64,000 nt of DNA. It comes from Bacillus sp. S3 (GTDB lineage: Bacteria; Bacillota; Bacilli; Bacillales; Cytobacillaceae). Positions 35,533 to 44,543 of the stretch are shown in pieces. The DNA lies in contig NZ_CP039727.1 in assembly GCF_005154805.1 (NCBI RefSeq), positions 2,477,501 through 2,541,500 on the forward strand, read 5' to 3'. Below the pieces are notes generated by a model. That model made no database searches. It saw nothing but the letters and a program-made list of their open reading frames with translations, and was not told the DNA's origin. How positions within the stretch are numbered: the first letter of the stretch is position 1; each line of letters starts with the position of its first letter. The position numbers and the translations under genes are program-made.

Positions 35533-37089
35533 ATGGGATTAAATACATATTATAATTTTAAAAATCCTGTTAGACATTTTTTAAATATTGATAATATATT
35601 ATTTCAACCTGACATAAATCAACTAGAGCTTGAAGATATTAGTTGGACAGAGCCTGTAAATTTTCGGTTATGGAAAAATGATGATAAATATAGGGTTCTT
35701 AAAATGCCGAATATATTAAATTTCTATTGTGCATTAAAACAATTTAAAAACTATGCTTCTTTTAATGATCCATCAAAATTTGATTCTCGAAAAAGACTTG
35801 TACCAAACATTGAAACAGGAGATTTTGCTACAGGTGTATATGATGAACAGTTAGAGAAAGATTTCTTTTTGCTTAGTGTGTATGATAACTTACTAAAACT
35901 TGATATAAAAAGTTACTATGAAAGAATTTATACACATAATATAGTATTTGAAAATAATGGAGATGAACGATACCTAACTAACTTAAACCAAGGGAATACT
36001 AATGGATTATTAATGGGAAATTATCTTTCATTGTACTTTGCAGAATTATTTTTAGTAAGTATTAGTGTAGAAATAAGAGAAAGTCTAGACAAAGAAAATA
36101 TCAAATGTGATTTTTCTTATTTTTCTGATGATTTCTATTTCTTTTGCAATACAACAGATAATGTAAAGGTCATAAATATTTTTGACAAAGTTTTAGAAAA
36201 ATACAATCTCGAAAGAAAAGATGAAGGAATTGAAATATGGACATACCTTTCATATAATAAACAAAATTTAGCAGAAAGATATTGGAAAAGTATTATATCT
36301 GAAAGTAAAATTAGATTCACTGAAGATAAAAAAGAAAACAAGATGTATTTTTCAAATCAATTGGTATATCGGATGTCTAATTTAGAGAGAGTAAAATTTC
36401 AAAGAACATTTTTACATACATTTTTCAAATCTACATATTTTCACGAATTAAAAATGTCAAAATATCAGATTGATTATTACAATTTCCATAACTTGTGTTT
36501 TATTTTTCAATTTGCTCCTGAAACATTACTTTACTCAATTGGTAAAGTTAAAAGTGTAGATATTTTTAAAAGTGAAGATTTTAATGTTTTTTTGAGTTCG
36601 AGATACAAAGTTTCGTTATCTAAGTCATTTCATGAGGAACAGTTGTACTATTATTATGCAATAAAATCATTAGGATTTAGGAGCATTTTAAAAGAGAATT
36701 CAGATATAGTCTTAGAGACTAATAATCAGTTATTAATTTCGTACTACTTAAAGGATTCCTTATTTAATAAAAAACAAATAAATGAATTAAAAGATAAAAA
36801 AGAAGAAAAATATTGGTTCCAGAATTATCATTTGATTTTATATACAGAATTAAAAAATGACTTAGAAAATAGTATTGATAAATATTTAATTCCCGATAAT
36901 GTAAAAGCAATAAAAAAACAAAGTGCGAGGAATAGAAAAAGAAAGAGCTATATGGATTTTTATTCACTAAATCTATCCAATAAAATTTCATTTATTAAGG
37001 ATATTAGAAAAATACATTCTGATGTTAATAAATACAGAGAATTATTGGTTGACGAAAGAATTGAAGTATTTGGCGAAGAGAATAATTAA
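35533..37089 (+). CDS. Reverse transcriptase-like protein of the Abi/DRT type
   Basis: The 518-residue protein shows RT motifs: A at LKLDIKSYYERIYTHNI (residue about 122, with the THNI that is typical of Abi-type RTs), B at QGNTNGLLMGNYLSLYFAEL (about 153), and C at FSYFSDDFYFF (about 194-203; SDD in place of the usual ADD). No maturase, integrase or retron features are present; the C-terminal 300 residues are helical and Lys-rich. This fits the abortive-infection/UG group of RTs that make untemplated or short-templated DNA during phage attack. Which class cannot be told by eye. ATG at 35533 follows GAGAGG. It lies in a cluster with DUF6602-type and PLD genes. Confidence 0.75.
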   Translation: MGLNTYYNFKNPVRHFLNIDNILFQPDINQLELEDISWTEPVNFRLWKNDDKYRVLKMPNILNFYCALKQFKNYASFNDPSKFDSRKRLVPNIETGDFATGVYDEQLEKDFFLLSVYDNLLKLDIKSYYERIYTHNIVFENNGDERYLTNLNQGNTNGLLMGNYLSLYFAELFLVSISVEIRESLDKENIKCDFSYFSDDFYFFCNTTDNVKVINIFDKVLEKYNLERKDEGIEIWTYLSYNKQNLAERYWKSIISESKIRFTEDKKENKMYFSNQLVYRMSNLERVKFQRTFLHTFFKSTYFHELKMSKYQIDYYNFHNLCFIFQFAPETLLYSIGKVKSVDIFKSEDFNVFLSSRYKVSLSKSFHEEQLYYYYAIKSLGFRSILKENSDIVLETNNQLLISYYLKDSLFNKKQINELKDKKEEKYWFQNYHLILYTELKNDLENSIDKYLIPDNVKAIKKQSARNRKRKSYMDFYSLNLSNKISFIKDIRKIHSDVNKYRELLVDERIEVFGEENN

Positions 37090-37115
37090 CTTTTTTTATA
37101 GTTTGGCATCGCAAT

Positions 37116-37192
37116 GATATTCAACAATCGGGCGCATTTCTGCAGGAAGAAATGCGCTCTTCTTAATGAATTGGGCCAGATTATTGAATAAC
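37116..37192. repeat. MITE-like element, family 1
   Basis: Begins GATATTCAACAATCGGGCGC and ends GGGCCAGATTATTGAATAAC; the ends are imperfect inverted repeats (TTATTCAA type). The centre GCGCATTTCTGCAGGAAGAAATGCGC is a strong hairpin with TCTTCTT after it, so it can end the RT transcript. Confidence 0.7.
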
Positions 37193-37339
37193 GACTTTTG
37201 ATATTAAAAATTATTTATTGAAATATAGGATTACATAACTTAGTGTATTTCCTATAATATATCTAACTAAGAGACCATAAATAATTACTTTATAAGTTTT
37301 TGGAAAATAAAGATAAAGGTAAATGAAGAGGGAATACAA

Positions 37340-38455
37340 ATGCTTAAACAATCTATTCATGCTGCAGCCAAAAAGATGCAAATTGATTTTGAAGAAGTAA
37401 CGGAAAACATTAACCATATGGGAGAGAGAGGGAGCAGTAGGGAAGAAATTTTACTTAGCTATTTAAGAAAGTATATTCCTAATAAATATGAAATGAATAA
37501 TGGAGTAATAATTGATGCAACTGGTGAGCAAAGTAGGCAACAAGACATTATCATTTATGATTCGTTTAATAGTCCTGTTTTATTAAATATGCAGTCTACA
37601 AAAATGGTACCCATAGAGAGTGTTTTTTCAGTTATTGAGGTTAAATCATCATTAAATAAAACTGAAATAAATAAGTGTGTAAATAATATTTCAAGTGTTA
37701 AATCGTTAGTTAAAAATAGTTTGGATGAAATAAATTCACCCACTGCTGGATTTGTATTTGCTTATACATCATCTACAACTTTAGAAACATTATTAGATAA
37801 CCTTGTTGAAGCAAATAATCAAGTAGAAAAACATAAACAGATTAGTGCATTATGTATATTAGATAAAGGAATAATTGTAAATGTATCAAAGAAAGGCTTG
37901 AAGGAAATTACTCTTCTACCAAATGAGGATTCCACTCCTGCAATAATTAAAAACTCAGCTGAAAATAATTTAATGTTATTTTATCTCCTACTGATGCAGT
38001 ACCTTAATCAATCAAGTGTATCTGTACCAAACTTATTAAAATATGCAAATGCTGGCGAGTTGTTAAATATAGAGTACTCAATACCTAAAAAGCATGTTCC
38101 ATTAGATGGTTATTATAAATTTAATGAAGGAATAATTGAATTAGATACTGTCTATACAATGATGAATGATTCGGATTTGCTAAAAAAAATACAAGATAGA
38201 AAAGCTAGCTCAGAAGATATAATGCTATATTTCAGTAGACAATTAAAGAATATTATTAATTATGCCGAAAAGTTTTCTGGGGCAAGCCAACGTACTATGG
38301 AATTCATGGGAAAGATTTATCAAGTTTCTGATATTGAGAAAGCAACAGTTATATTTAATAAATTGAATAATGGGGAAGAAGTTAATAAGCAGGATTTAGA
38401 TTTCTATACTGAGCTTAACAAAGATATGTATACACAATATCAAACTCAACCGTAA
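37340..38455 (+). CDS. DUF6602-type protein, possible PD-(D/E)XK nuclease
   Basis: The 371-residue protein has GSSREEILLSYLRKYIP, then QQDIIIYDS and ESVFSVIEVKSSL (about residues 55-115). The D...E-V-K spacing is that of a PD-(D/E)XK nuclease core, as in DUF6602 proteins found in defence islands. The C-terminal half is helical (LKNIINYAEKFSG) with no known domain. GAGGGAA precedes the ATG. About 250 bases with a MITE separate it from the RT gene, so it may have its own promoter. I infer a role as nuclease effector or companion; not proven. Confidence 0.7.
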   Translation: MLKQSIHAAAKKMQIDFEEVTENINHMGERGSSREEILLSYLRKYIPNKYEMNNGVIIDATGEQSRQQDIIIYDSFNSPVLLNMQSTKMVPIESVFSVIEVKSSLNKTEINKCVNNISSVKSLVKNSLDEINSPTAGFVFAYTSSTTLETLLDNLVEANNQVEKHKQISALCILDKGIIVNVSKKGLKEITLLPNEDSTPAIIKNSAENNLMLFYLLLMQYLNQSSVSVPNLLKYANAGELLNIEYSIPKKHVPLDGYYKFNEGIIELDTVYTMMNDSDLLKKIQDRKASSEDIMLYFSRQLKNIINYAEKFSGASQRTMEFMGKIYQVSDIEKATVIFNKLNNGEEVNKQDLDFYTELNKDMYTQYQTQP

Positions 38456-38477
38456 TATATTAATCAATGTATGTATT

Positions 38478-38612
38478 TTATTCAACTGCCATTACTCAAG
38501 TATCTGGCGCGATTCAGAAGAATTGGATTGCGTCCGTTATTCCAGAAAAAGTGCGCAATTCTGCATAAAGAATACGCTCTTTCTTTATGTAACGGGCCAT
38601 TTTCTTGAATAA
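38478..38612. repeat. MITE-like element, family 1, longer form
   Basis: Starts TTATTCAACTGCC and ends GGGCCATTTTCTTGAATAAC. Internal GTGCGCAATTC and GAATACGC arms can pair. It lies after the DUF6602-type gene, as the shorter copies lie after the RT and PLD genes. Confidence 0.6.
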
Positions 38613-38625
38613 CACTTAATAACTA

Positions 38626-38652
38626 AATTGGATATTTGTGCTAAAATATAAG
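38626..38652 (+). promoter_or_regulatory. Promoter shared with the RT gene
   Basis: TTGGATATTTGTGCTAAAATAT repeats the sequence at about 35359. TGCTAAAAT is an extended - 10. The following transcript starts about 110 bases before the PLD gene. Confidence 0.5.
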
Positions 38653-38785
38653 GTAGTTCATGTATATAAATGAATTTGGAATTTGCAAAAAGAGATAGCA
38701 GAAAACTTATTTTTGGACTTCTTGCTGGATTTTATTTATTTATTTTTGAAGCTGTATTTAGCTGATGCGAAATGGGGGAAGCACC

Positions 38786-39643
38786 TTGAATTTAACGGAA
38801 TATACTTTGAATAAGTTAAAAGATTTCATAGCATGTGGTAAGGGAGAAGAATCTTTTTACTTTAGTGGACCTCAGTTAGTAAAATTATTCGAATCTGTTG
38901 GATTTGAAGATATGTATGTAATGAGTAAGGGATTTGTTGGCAATGATTTAAGAAAGAGTAATATGGGTTTGAGTAGAAAAGAGTATGTTATTGATCGATT
39001 AAAAAGAATAAATAGTTCTAAAAAACTAAAAGAATTTATAGAACTATTTATTAATGCAGTGTTAATTGATTTAGATCAATATACAATTGGAGATACAGAA
39101 GAAAAAGTGTTTGTTGCGAATCTGAATAAAATTATTAAATCAAATCGTTATAGCATAGAAAAAATAGAAGATAGATATTGTGTGATGGGTAATGATACAT
39201 ACGATGAACCAGTCAAACTTGAAACCCATTTTGAAGATATTCAAAATCAAATCATTGAGGAAATAAAAAGAGCTAAATATACAATTTGGGTTGCTGTGGC
39301 GTGGTTTACTGATCAAAAACTCTTTGAGGAATTGGTCCAAAAAAAGAAAGAAGGTTTAAATGTTCAAGTTATAGTCATTGATGATGATATTAATAGAAAA
39401 TATGGATTTCGTTTTGAAGATCATTTTGAGACATATCGATTACCAGAACATGGAATGTTTAAAAATATAATGCACAATAAATTTTGCATAATTGATCTCA
39501 ATACAGTGATAAGTGGCTCTTATAATTGGACAAAAAAAGCTCAATATAATGATGAATCTATAGATATAAAACATAGTCGTGAAGCTACTGAACCTTATGC
39601 AACAAAATTTATAGAGTTAAAAAAATCGAGTTCTAAGAGTTAA
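38786..39643 (+). CDS. Phospholipase D-like nuclease
   Basis: The 285-residue protein ends in a single PLD domain: AKYTIWVAVAWFTD, then the HKD motif MHNKFCIIDLNTVISGSYN. One HKD per chain means it should act as a dimer, as in Nuc-type nucleases. The first 150 residues are helical and unassigned. TTG at 38786 lies six bases after GGGGGA; an ATG at 38765 lacks a site. It is flanked by MITE copies and shares a promoter sequence with the RT gene, so it may be an effector of the same cluster. Confidence 0.8.
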   Translation: MNLTEYTLNKLKDFIACGKGEESFYFSGPQLVKLFESVGFEDMYVMSKGFVGNDLRKSNMGLSRKEYVIDRLKRINSSKKLKEFIELFINAVLIDLDQYTIGDTEEKVFVANLNKIIKSNRYSIEKIEDRYCVMGNDTYDEPVKLETHFEDIQNQIIEEIKRAKYTIWVAVAWFTDQKLFEELVQKKKEGLNVQVIVIDDDINRKYGFRFEDHFETYRLPEHGMFKNIMHNKFCIIDLNTVISGSYNWTKKAQYNDESIDIKHSREATEPYATKFIELKKSSSKS

Positions 39644-39669
39644 TTTAAAGCTACATCTGAACACAATAA

Positions 39670-39701
39670 TTATTCAACAATCGGGCGCTAATATTGAATA
39701 A
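39670..39701. repeat. MITE-like element, family 1, minimal copy
   Basis: TTATTCAACAATCGGGCGCTA and ATTGAATAA: both termini with almost no centre, as expected of an internally deleted element. Confidence 0.6.
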
Positions 39702-39721
39702 ACAAGAAAAAACAGCTTTAT

Positions 39722-39823
39722 TTACTGCACAATACAAGGATTCTGGTAACTAATACAATTTATTAGGGACGATCACTTTTTTAGGGTGATCGTTTTGTCG
39801 TATTCGACCTAAATTGTGCAATA
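39722..39823. repeat. MITE-like element, family 2, with internal terminator
   Basis: Ends TACTGCACAATAC and ATTGTGCAATA are inverted. Inside, GACGATCAC pairs with GTGATCGTTTTG. Homologous to 32803. Confidence 0.65.
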
Positions 39824-39862
39824 AAAAAAGTTACCTTTCAGCAACTTAGGAGTAGAAATCCA

Positions 39863-40237
39863 TTATTTATATTTAGTAAGCCAGTCAATTAATTGGTCAT
39901 AGTTACTTGAGAACATTGCATTGTCTTTGGTATTAGACTGTTCAAGGTGAATTAGAATATCCCCTTCTTCTAATAAAAAAGCAACTGCAATGGTGTTCTC
40001 TAATATATTATTAGAGAACAATTTGTCTTTCCACAATTTTTGTACAGAAAAATGTTCTGGAGTATAACCTTTACGATTAACTAACAACTTATACTTTTTT
40101 CCTTGTCTAATAAATGAATAGCACGTTTTCTCAAATGAATTAAACCAGATGTTTACATCAGCAAGGGTGATGAAACCTGTCAAATTAGTAATAATAATAT
40201 CTTCAGAAATGGATGTACTTATATTTTTAACATTCAA
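39863..40237 (-). CDS. Small SpoIIAA/STAS-like protein, unassigned
   Basis: The 124-residue protein alternates strands and helices: ISEDIIITNLTGFITLADV, KYKLLVNRKGY and VAFLLEEGDILIHLEQ. This recalls STAS/SpoIIAA-like domains that share a strand-helix order, but the phosphorylation Ser motif is not evident. AAGGAG is 16 bases before the ATG, which is loose. It lies alone between repeats on the opposite strand from the defence genes. It may regulate something or be a host gene caught between insertions. Confidence 0.5.
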   Translation of the reverse strand: MNVKNISTSISEDIIITNLTGFITLADVNIWFNSFEKTCYSFIRQGKKYKLLVNRKGYTPEHFSVQKLWKDKLFSNNILENTIAVAFLLEEGDILIHLEQSNTKDNAMFSSNYDQLIDWLTKYK

Positions 40238-40299
40238 TTAAACAACAACTCCTTACTATCATTATAAACCAAATAATGGAGGGTAGTATAAATTTTAAT

Positions 40300-40371
40300 G
40301 TTGCACAGTTCAAGGATACTTGCAATACACATTCATTAAGAGACGATTAATGCATTGCGTAATCGTCTTTC
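40300..40371. repeat. MITE-like element, family 2, one end lost, with terminator
   Basis: GTTGCACAGTTCAAGGATACT matches the left end of 39722 and 32803; AGACGATTA pairs with TAATCGTCTTTCTTTTT. No right inverted end is seen. Confidence 0.55.
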
Positions 40372-40623
40372 TTTTTGTATAAACACTAAAATCCCTGTCA
40401 AGATACGAAACTATCCTATACTATTAATGTATTTTTGGCATTTGAATAGGTAATCCTTAGTTTACAAATAAAAACTAAGGAGAGTCGATTTTTATGAACT
40501 TAGGAAAGCAAATATTATCAGATTTAGTGGCAGTGTATATTGCCACTCAAAAGTGCCACCTCTGCCATTTTTCAGAGCCACTTCTGACAGATTTCAGTGC
40601 CACCTCTGCCATAGCCAGTGCCA

Positions 40624-40675
40624 CCTCCTGTATAATGAATTTGCACACTATTGTGCAAATTCATTATACAGGAGG
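40624..40675 (+). promoter_or_regulatory. 24-base-stem palindrome hiding the istA ribosome site
   Basis: CCTCCTGTATAATGAATTTG and its exact complement flank a CTAT loop; the right arm ends in GGAGG, the ribosome site seven bases before the istA GTG. In a transcript entering from outside, CCTCC pairs with GGAGG and would shut translation. The stem also contains TATAATGAAT on the left arm, a possible - 10 whose transcript would lack the left arm. Confidence 0.7.
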
Positions 40676-40682
40676 TTTTTTT

Positions 40683-42239
40683 GTGATCAAATACCGTGAA
40701 ATTCTGAGATTGAACGACCAAGGTCTCAGTAACCGCAGTATTGCGTCTAGTTGCGGTTGTTCTCGCAATACTGTTAATAATGTGATAAAAAGGGCTGATG
40801 AATTACAGGTTTCCTGGCCGCTTAAGGGTGACTTCACTGACACTGACCTTCAGAATGTACTCTATCCGGAAAAAGGTAAGTCGGATTTGAGGAAGCAGCC
40901 TGACTGTGAGCACATCCACAAAGAAATGGCCAAAAGTGGTGTTACTCTTTCCCTGTTATGGCATGAGTATTCTGAAGCATGTAGGCAACGGAGGGAAATT
41001 CCCTATAGTTACCGCCAGTTTTGCCGCTTCTATCATAATTATGCGACCGTATCCAAGGCAACGATGCGGATTAAGAGGAAGCCAGGAGAAATCATGGAGG
41101 TCGATTGGGCCGGCCAAACTGCATTTCTAAAGGATTCCCTTACAGGCGAATCCATTCCTGCGTATGTATTTATAGCTGCACTTCCGTGCAGTCAATATTC
41201 TTATGTGGAAGCCTTTGTGTCCATGGACACCGCCAGTTGGATTACCGCTCACCTCCACGCTTTTGACTTTTTCGGTGGAGTTACCCAAATGATTGTCCCT
41301 GATAATTTAAAAACAGGGGTTGTTAAAGCATCTTCTACGGATCCAGTCATTAACCGAACATATCAGGAGATGGCGGAACATTATCATACAGCTATCATGC
41401 CTGCGAGGGTAAGGCAACCAAAGGACAAAGCGAATGTGGAACGGACTGTGGGGATTATTTCAACCTGGATTATCGCTTCCCTACGGAATGAAACATTCTT
41501 TACCCTAAATGAATTGAACAAGGCAATCAAGGAAAAATTGGCTGAGTTCAACCAGAAGGATTTTCAAAAGAAAAGCGGAAGCAGGCAAACTGCCTTCATG
41601 GAGGAAGAGAAGTTCGCGCTCCTTCCGTTACCTGGTTCTCCGTACGAGTTGGCAACTTGGAAGAAGGCAACCGTACAATATGATTATCACATAATAGTGG
41701 ATAAAATGTATTACTCGGTTCCCTATGAATTTATCAAATACGAGGTCGATGTAAGGATAACCCGAAAAATCATAGAAATATTTTATAAGAATTTCAGAAT
41801 TGCATCCCATATGAGGCTAGAGGGAAAGGATGGGCAGCTCTCTACTATTCCGGAACATATGCCGATTCAGCACAAGCAGTATCTTGATTTCAATCGGGAC
41901 TATTTCTTGAAATGGGCTGAAGCAGTTGGTCCCAATTCATTGGCGATGGTTAATGCACTTTTAAATTCCTATAAGGTAGAAAAACAGGCATTGAAGTCAT
42001 GCATGGGGCTGACCAAACTGGCCGATCAATATTCCATTGAACGTCTAGAATCTGCTTGTAAACGGGCATTCTCATATTCGCCAAGGCCTAATCTTAATAG
42101 TATTAAAACCATTTTAAAGACCGGACAGGATAAATTGAATACTTCTGCCACTCGAACTACTGATGTTGATAAAGTCGACCAAGACTTTACGCATGGTTTT
42201 GTAAGAGGCGCAGCCTACTATGGGAGGAAAGATAAATGA
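40683..42239 (+). CDS. istA: IS21 transposase IstA
   Basis: The 518-residue protein starts MIKYREILRLNDQGLSNRSI with an HTH (IASSCGCSRNTVNNVIK), and has DDE residues in MEVDWAGQTAF, IVPDNLKTGV and DKANVERTV. It cuts and joins the element ends. GTG at 40683 follows GGAGG by seven bases inside the palindrome. The frame is open upstream through the IS end to the integrase ATG at 40494, so a 581-residue fusion with the integrase start is possible. It overlaps istB by four bases (ATGA). Confidence 0.93.
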   Translation: MIKYREILRLNDQGLSNRSIASSCGCSRNTVNNVIKRADELQVSWPLKGDFTDTDLQNVLYPEKGKSDLRKQPDCEHIHKEMAKSGVTLSLLWHEYSEACRQRREIPYSYRQFCRFYHNYATVSKATMRIKRKPGEIMEVDWAGQTAFLKDSLTGESIPAYVFIAALPCSQYSYVEAFVSMDTASWITAHLHAFDFFGGVTQMIVPDNLKTGVVKASSTDPVINRTYQEMAEHYHTAIMPARVRQPKDKANVERTVGIISTWIIASLRNETFFTLNELNKAIKEKLAEFNQKDFQKKSGSRQTAFMEEEKFALLPLPGSPYELATWKKATVQYDYHIIVDKMYYSVPYEFIKYEVDVRITRKIIEIFYKNFRIASHMRLEGKDGQLSTIPEHMPIQHKQYLDFNRDYFLKWAEAVGPNSLAMVNALLNSYKVEKQALKSCMGLTKLADQYSIERLESACKRAFSYSPRPNLNSIKTILKTGQDKLNTSATRTTDVDKVDQDFTHGFVRGAAYYGRKDK

Positions 42240-42979
42240 CAACCGAAAGCACATTAACCAAATTACACGAAATGCGTTTAAGTGCAATGGCAGAACAATT
42301 CCATGAACAACTGCGGAATGAACAGTTCAACGAGCTCCCCTTCGAAGACAGATTCGCTTTGATTGTCGACATCGAATGGTCACGCCGCAAAAACAATAAG
42401 CTAGATCGGATCATCAAGGGGGCTAACTTCCGTTATCCCCAAGCCTGCATAGAAGATATTGAGTACCACGCAGACCGGAGGCTCGATAAGACTCAAATCC
42501 TTAGGCTTGCATCTGGTGATTATATTCAGGGGAAACACAATTTAATCATCAAAGGTGCATCAGGGAACGGCAAGTCCTATCTTGCCTGCGCGTTTGGAAT
42601 TGCCGCATGTCGCCAGTTTTACACAGTTAAATATGTCCGTCTTCCCGATTTACTTGAGGAACTGGCTATTGCTCGAGGCGAGGGAAACTATAAGAAAGTA
42701 ATGAAGGCATATAAGAAAGCGGATCTGCTTATTTTGGATGAATGGCTACTTACTTCCCTTAGGGAAAATGAGGCGCGTGACCTTTTGGAAATAGTAGAAT
42801 CGCGCCATCAGGTCGCCTCTACTATTTTCTGTTCTCAATTCGATATTCAAGGATGGTATGAAAAGATTGGAGAGGGTACCCTCGCAGATGCCATTCTCGA
42901 TAGGATTATCCATGATTCATATAATATATTCATAGATGGGGAAACGTCTATGAGGGAAAGACATGGAATAAAAGAATAG
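42236..42979 (+). CDS. istB: IS21 helper ATPase IstB
   Basis: The 247-residue AAA+ protein is related to DnaC: Walker A KGASGNGKSYLACAFG, Walker B LLILDEWLL, sensor-like ASTIFCSQFD and the Arg region AILDRIIHDSY. It forms filaments on target DNA and guides IstA to insertion sites. It is intact and coupled to istA, so the element may be active. Confidence 0.93.
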   Translation: MTTESTLTKLHEMRLSAMAEQFHEQLRNEQFNELPFEDRFALIVDIEWSRRKNNKLDRIIKGANFRYPQACIEDIEYHADRRLDKTQILRLASGDYIQGKHNLIIKGASGNGKSYLACAFGIAACRQFYTVKYVRLPDLLEELAIARGEGNYKKVMKAYKKADLLILDEWLLTSLRENEARDLLEIVESRHQVASTIFCSQFDIQGWYEKIGEGTLADAILDRIIHDSYNIFIDGETSMRERHGIKE

Positions 42980-43027
42980 ACTTCTGACACCACTACCGCA
43001 AGGTAGGTTGGGATTCTTTAAAAAAAT

Positions 43028-43060
43028 CCCCCTACCAGTTTAGTTAGGTAGGGGGAATTA
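43028..43060 (+). terminator. Terminator of istAB
   Basis: CCCCCTACC pairs with GGTAGGGGG around CAGTTTAGTTA; the trailing T run is poor on + but T-rich sequence precedes it, so it may also act for the - strand. Confidence 0.6.
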
Positions 43061-44351
43061 AAAATATTGGATAATTATATTTCTCTTAGTGACCGGTTCT
43101 CCAGCCTCTAATTCTTTAATTCTATGCCTTAACTCATCTATCTCTTCTAACAGCTGCGCATTTTTAGTTTTCTCATCTATTCCTCTTTCATAAACGGTAC
43201 CACTTCATCAATAATCCTCTGTTTCGTTTAATGTATTATATCCGGAATTGGTAAGTTGGGCAAAAGGTCATGGCACTCAAGATGGCAAGAGTGGCACTCA
43301 ATTTTGTCACAGGCGGCACTAAAATTTGGCACTAGTGGCACTTTTTAATGGCAATATACAGGCAGCTTTAAAAGATTTATATCCTAATATTGAAGTGGAA
43401 AATACAAAGAATAAATTGTCTACTGTTCTATCAGAGTATTATATTCAAAGAGTTGAGCTAGGTGAGGTACATCCTGATCTTGAGGATAAAATACAGTTGT
43501 TCATATCGGCCAAAAGACTAGAAGGATTAAGTTCTATTACTCTAGGCAACTACCTCCTGGAATTAAGTGGGTTTGCTGATATCGTAAAAAAGAAGGCTGA
43601 GGACATAGCTACAACAGATGTTCGAATGTACCTAAGTCAAGATGGGACCTTAAAAATGAGCACAATTAGAAAGAAACTATCTATTTTAAAGAGTTTTTTT
43701 AGTTGGTTAGTTTCAGAAGAATATATTAAACGTGATCCAACTACTAAATTAAAAGCTCCAAAAGATGAATACCGACTTCCTAAATCCTTATCAATCGAAG
43801 AACTGGAAATGTTAAGAGAAGCATGTGAAACAGTTAGACAGCGTGCTTTTCTTGAAGTATTGTATGCAACTGGTTGTCGTTTATCTGAAGTTCATGGTTT
43901 AAATAAAGCTGATATCAATCAACAGAATATGAGCACATTAATTATAGGTAAAGGTGATAAACAAAGAGAAGTCTATTTTTCAATTAGAGCGATGTATCAT
44001 TTAGTTAAATATTTAAAAGAACGAAAAGATGATTGTGAAGCGTTGATGATTACAGAGAGAAAACCTTATAGAAGATTATCTAAACGAGGAATACAAAGAG
44101 AAATAGGAATCATCGCTAAATAGGCAGGTCTGCAAGACAAAGTAAGTCCCCATGTTTTAAGACATACTTTTGCAACATTAACATTAAATAATGGAGCTGA
44201 ACTCGTAGCTATTCAAGAATTGTTGGGTCACAGTTCGCCAGATACCACACTTAGGTATGCAAAGATAACTCACGAAAGAAAACGTGAGCAGCATAAAAGG
44301 TACCTAATTCAATAAGAGCGATTGTCATTAGACTTATATAGTTACACAGAG

Positions 44352-44390
44352 AAAGGGTGGTTTCAGTAGTAACCACTCTTATTATATTTC
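44352..44390 (+). terminator. Terminator after the integrase relic
   Basis: AAGGGTGGTT pairs with AACCACTCTT, then ATTATATTT. Confidence 0.65.
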
Positions 44391-44543
44391 CATTTTATAG
44401 GTGATTTTGAAGGTGTTTTTCAATAAATATCGAACAATGTATCTTAAGGTCCTTATAGCAGAAATATGAGTAGTATTATTATATTCTATATTAACTTTTA
44501 TACTCATAGAAATTTTTAATCAATTAAAGGAGGAGGAGTTCTA

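Larger units (their letters stand above)
40533..43334 (+). mobile_element. IS21-family insertion sequence, complete, 2.8 kb
   Basis: The element is bounded by a 6-base duplication GTGGCA at 40527-40532 and 43335-43340. Both ends carry several repeats of GTGCCACCTCTGCCA type (left at 40550, 40590, 40620; right, inverted, at 43270-43330), the multiple binding sites typical of IS21. The outermost matching blocks are TATTGCCACTCAAAAGTGCC (left) and TAGTGCCAAATTTTAGTGCC (right, reversed). It carries istA and istB. Between istB and the right end are a hairpin (43028) and, on the - strand at 43058-43205, a 48-codon coiled-coil-like stretch (LLEEIDELRHRIKELEAGE) without a start, probably debris of a passenger. 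Confidence 0.9.
40494..44315 (+). pseudogene. Tyrosine recombinase gene split by an IS21 element and by an amber codon
   Basis: The first 13 codons (MNLGKQILSDLVA) lie at 40494-40532 behind AAGGAGAG; the gene resumes at 43341 with LFNGNIQAALKDLYPN. Removing the element and one GTGGCA copy restores the frame. The catalytic domain shows VLYATGCRLSEVHGL (Arg I), then a TAG at 44121 after GIIAK, then [10 protein letters not shown] (His-x-x-Arg), [16 protein letters not shown] (His and the catalytic Tyr region). The stop is one base from CAG. The gene therefore suffered two separate hits and is inactive. It looks like an XerC/D-like element integrase of about 330 residues and may once have moved this island. 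Confidence 0.85.

Noticed and set aside
40540..40640. Regular GTGCCACCTCTGCCA units that look like a CRISPR array
   Set aside because: Spacing and sequence fit IS21 terminal repeats, only a few units, no cas genes anywhere in the window.
43058..43205. Coiled-coil-like frame on the - strand inside the IS21 element
   Set aside because: No start codon or ribosome site; noted only within the IS entry.
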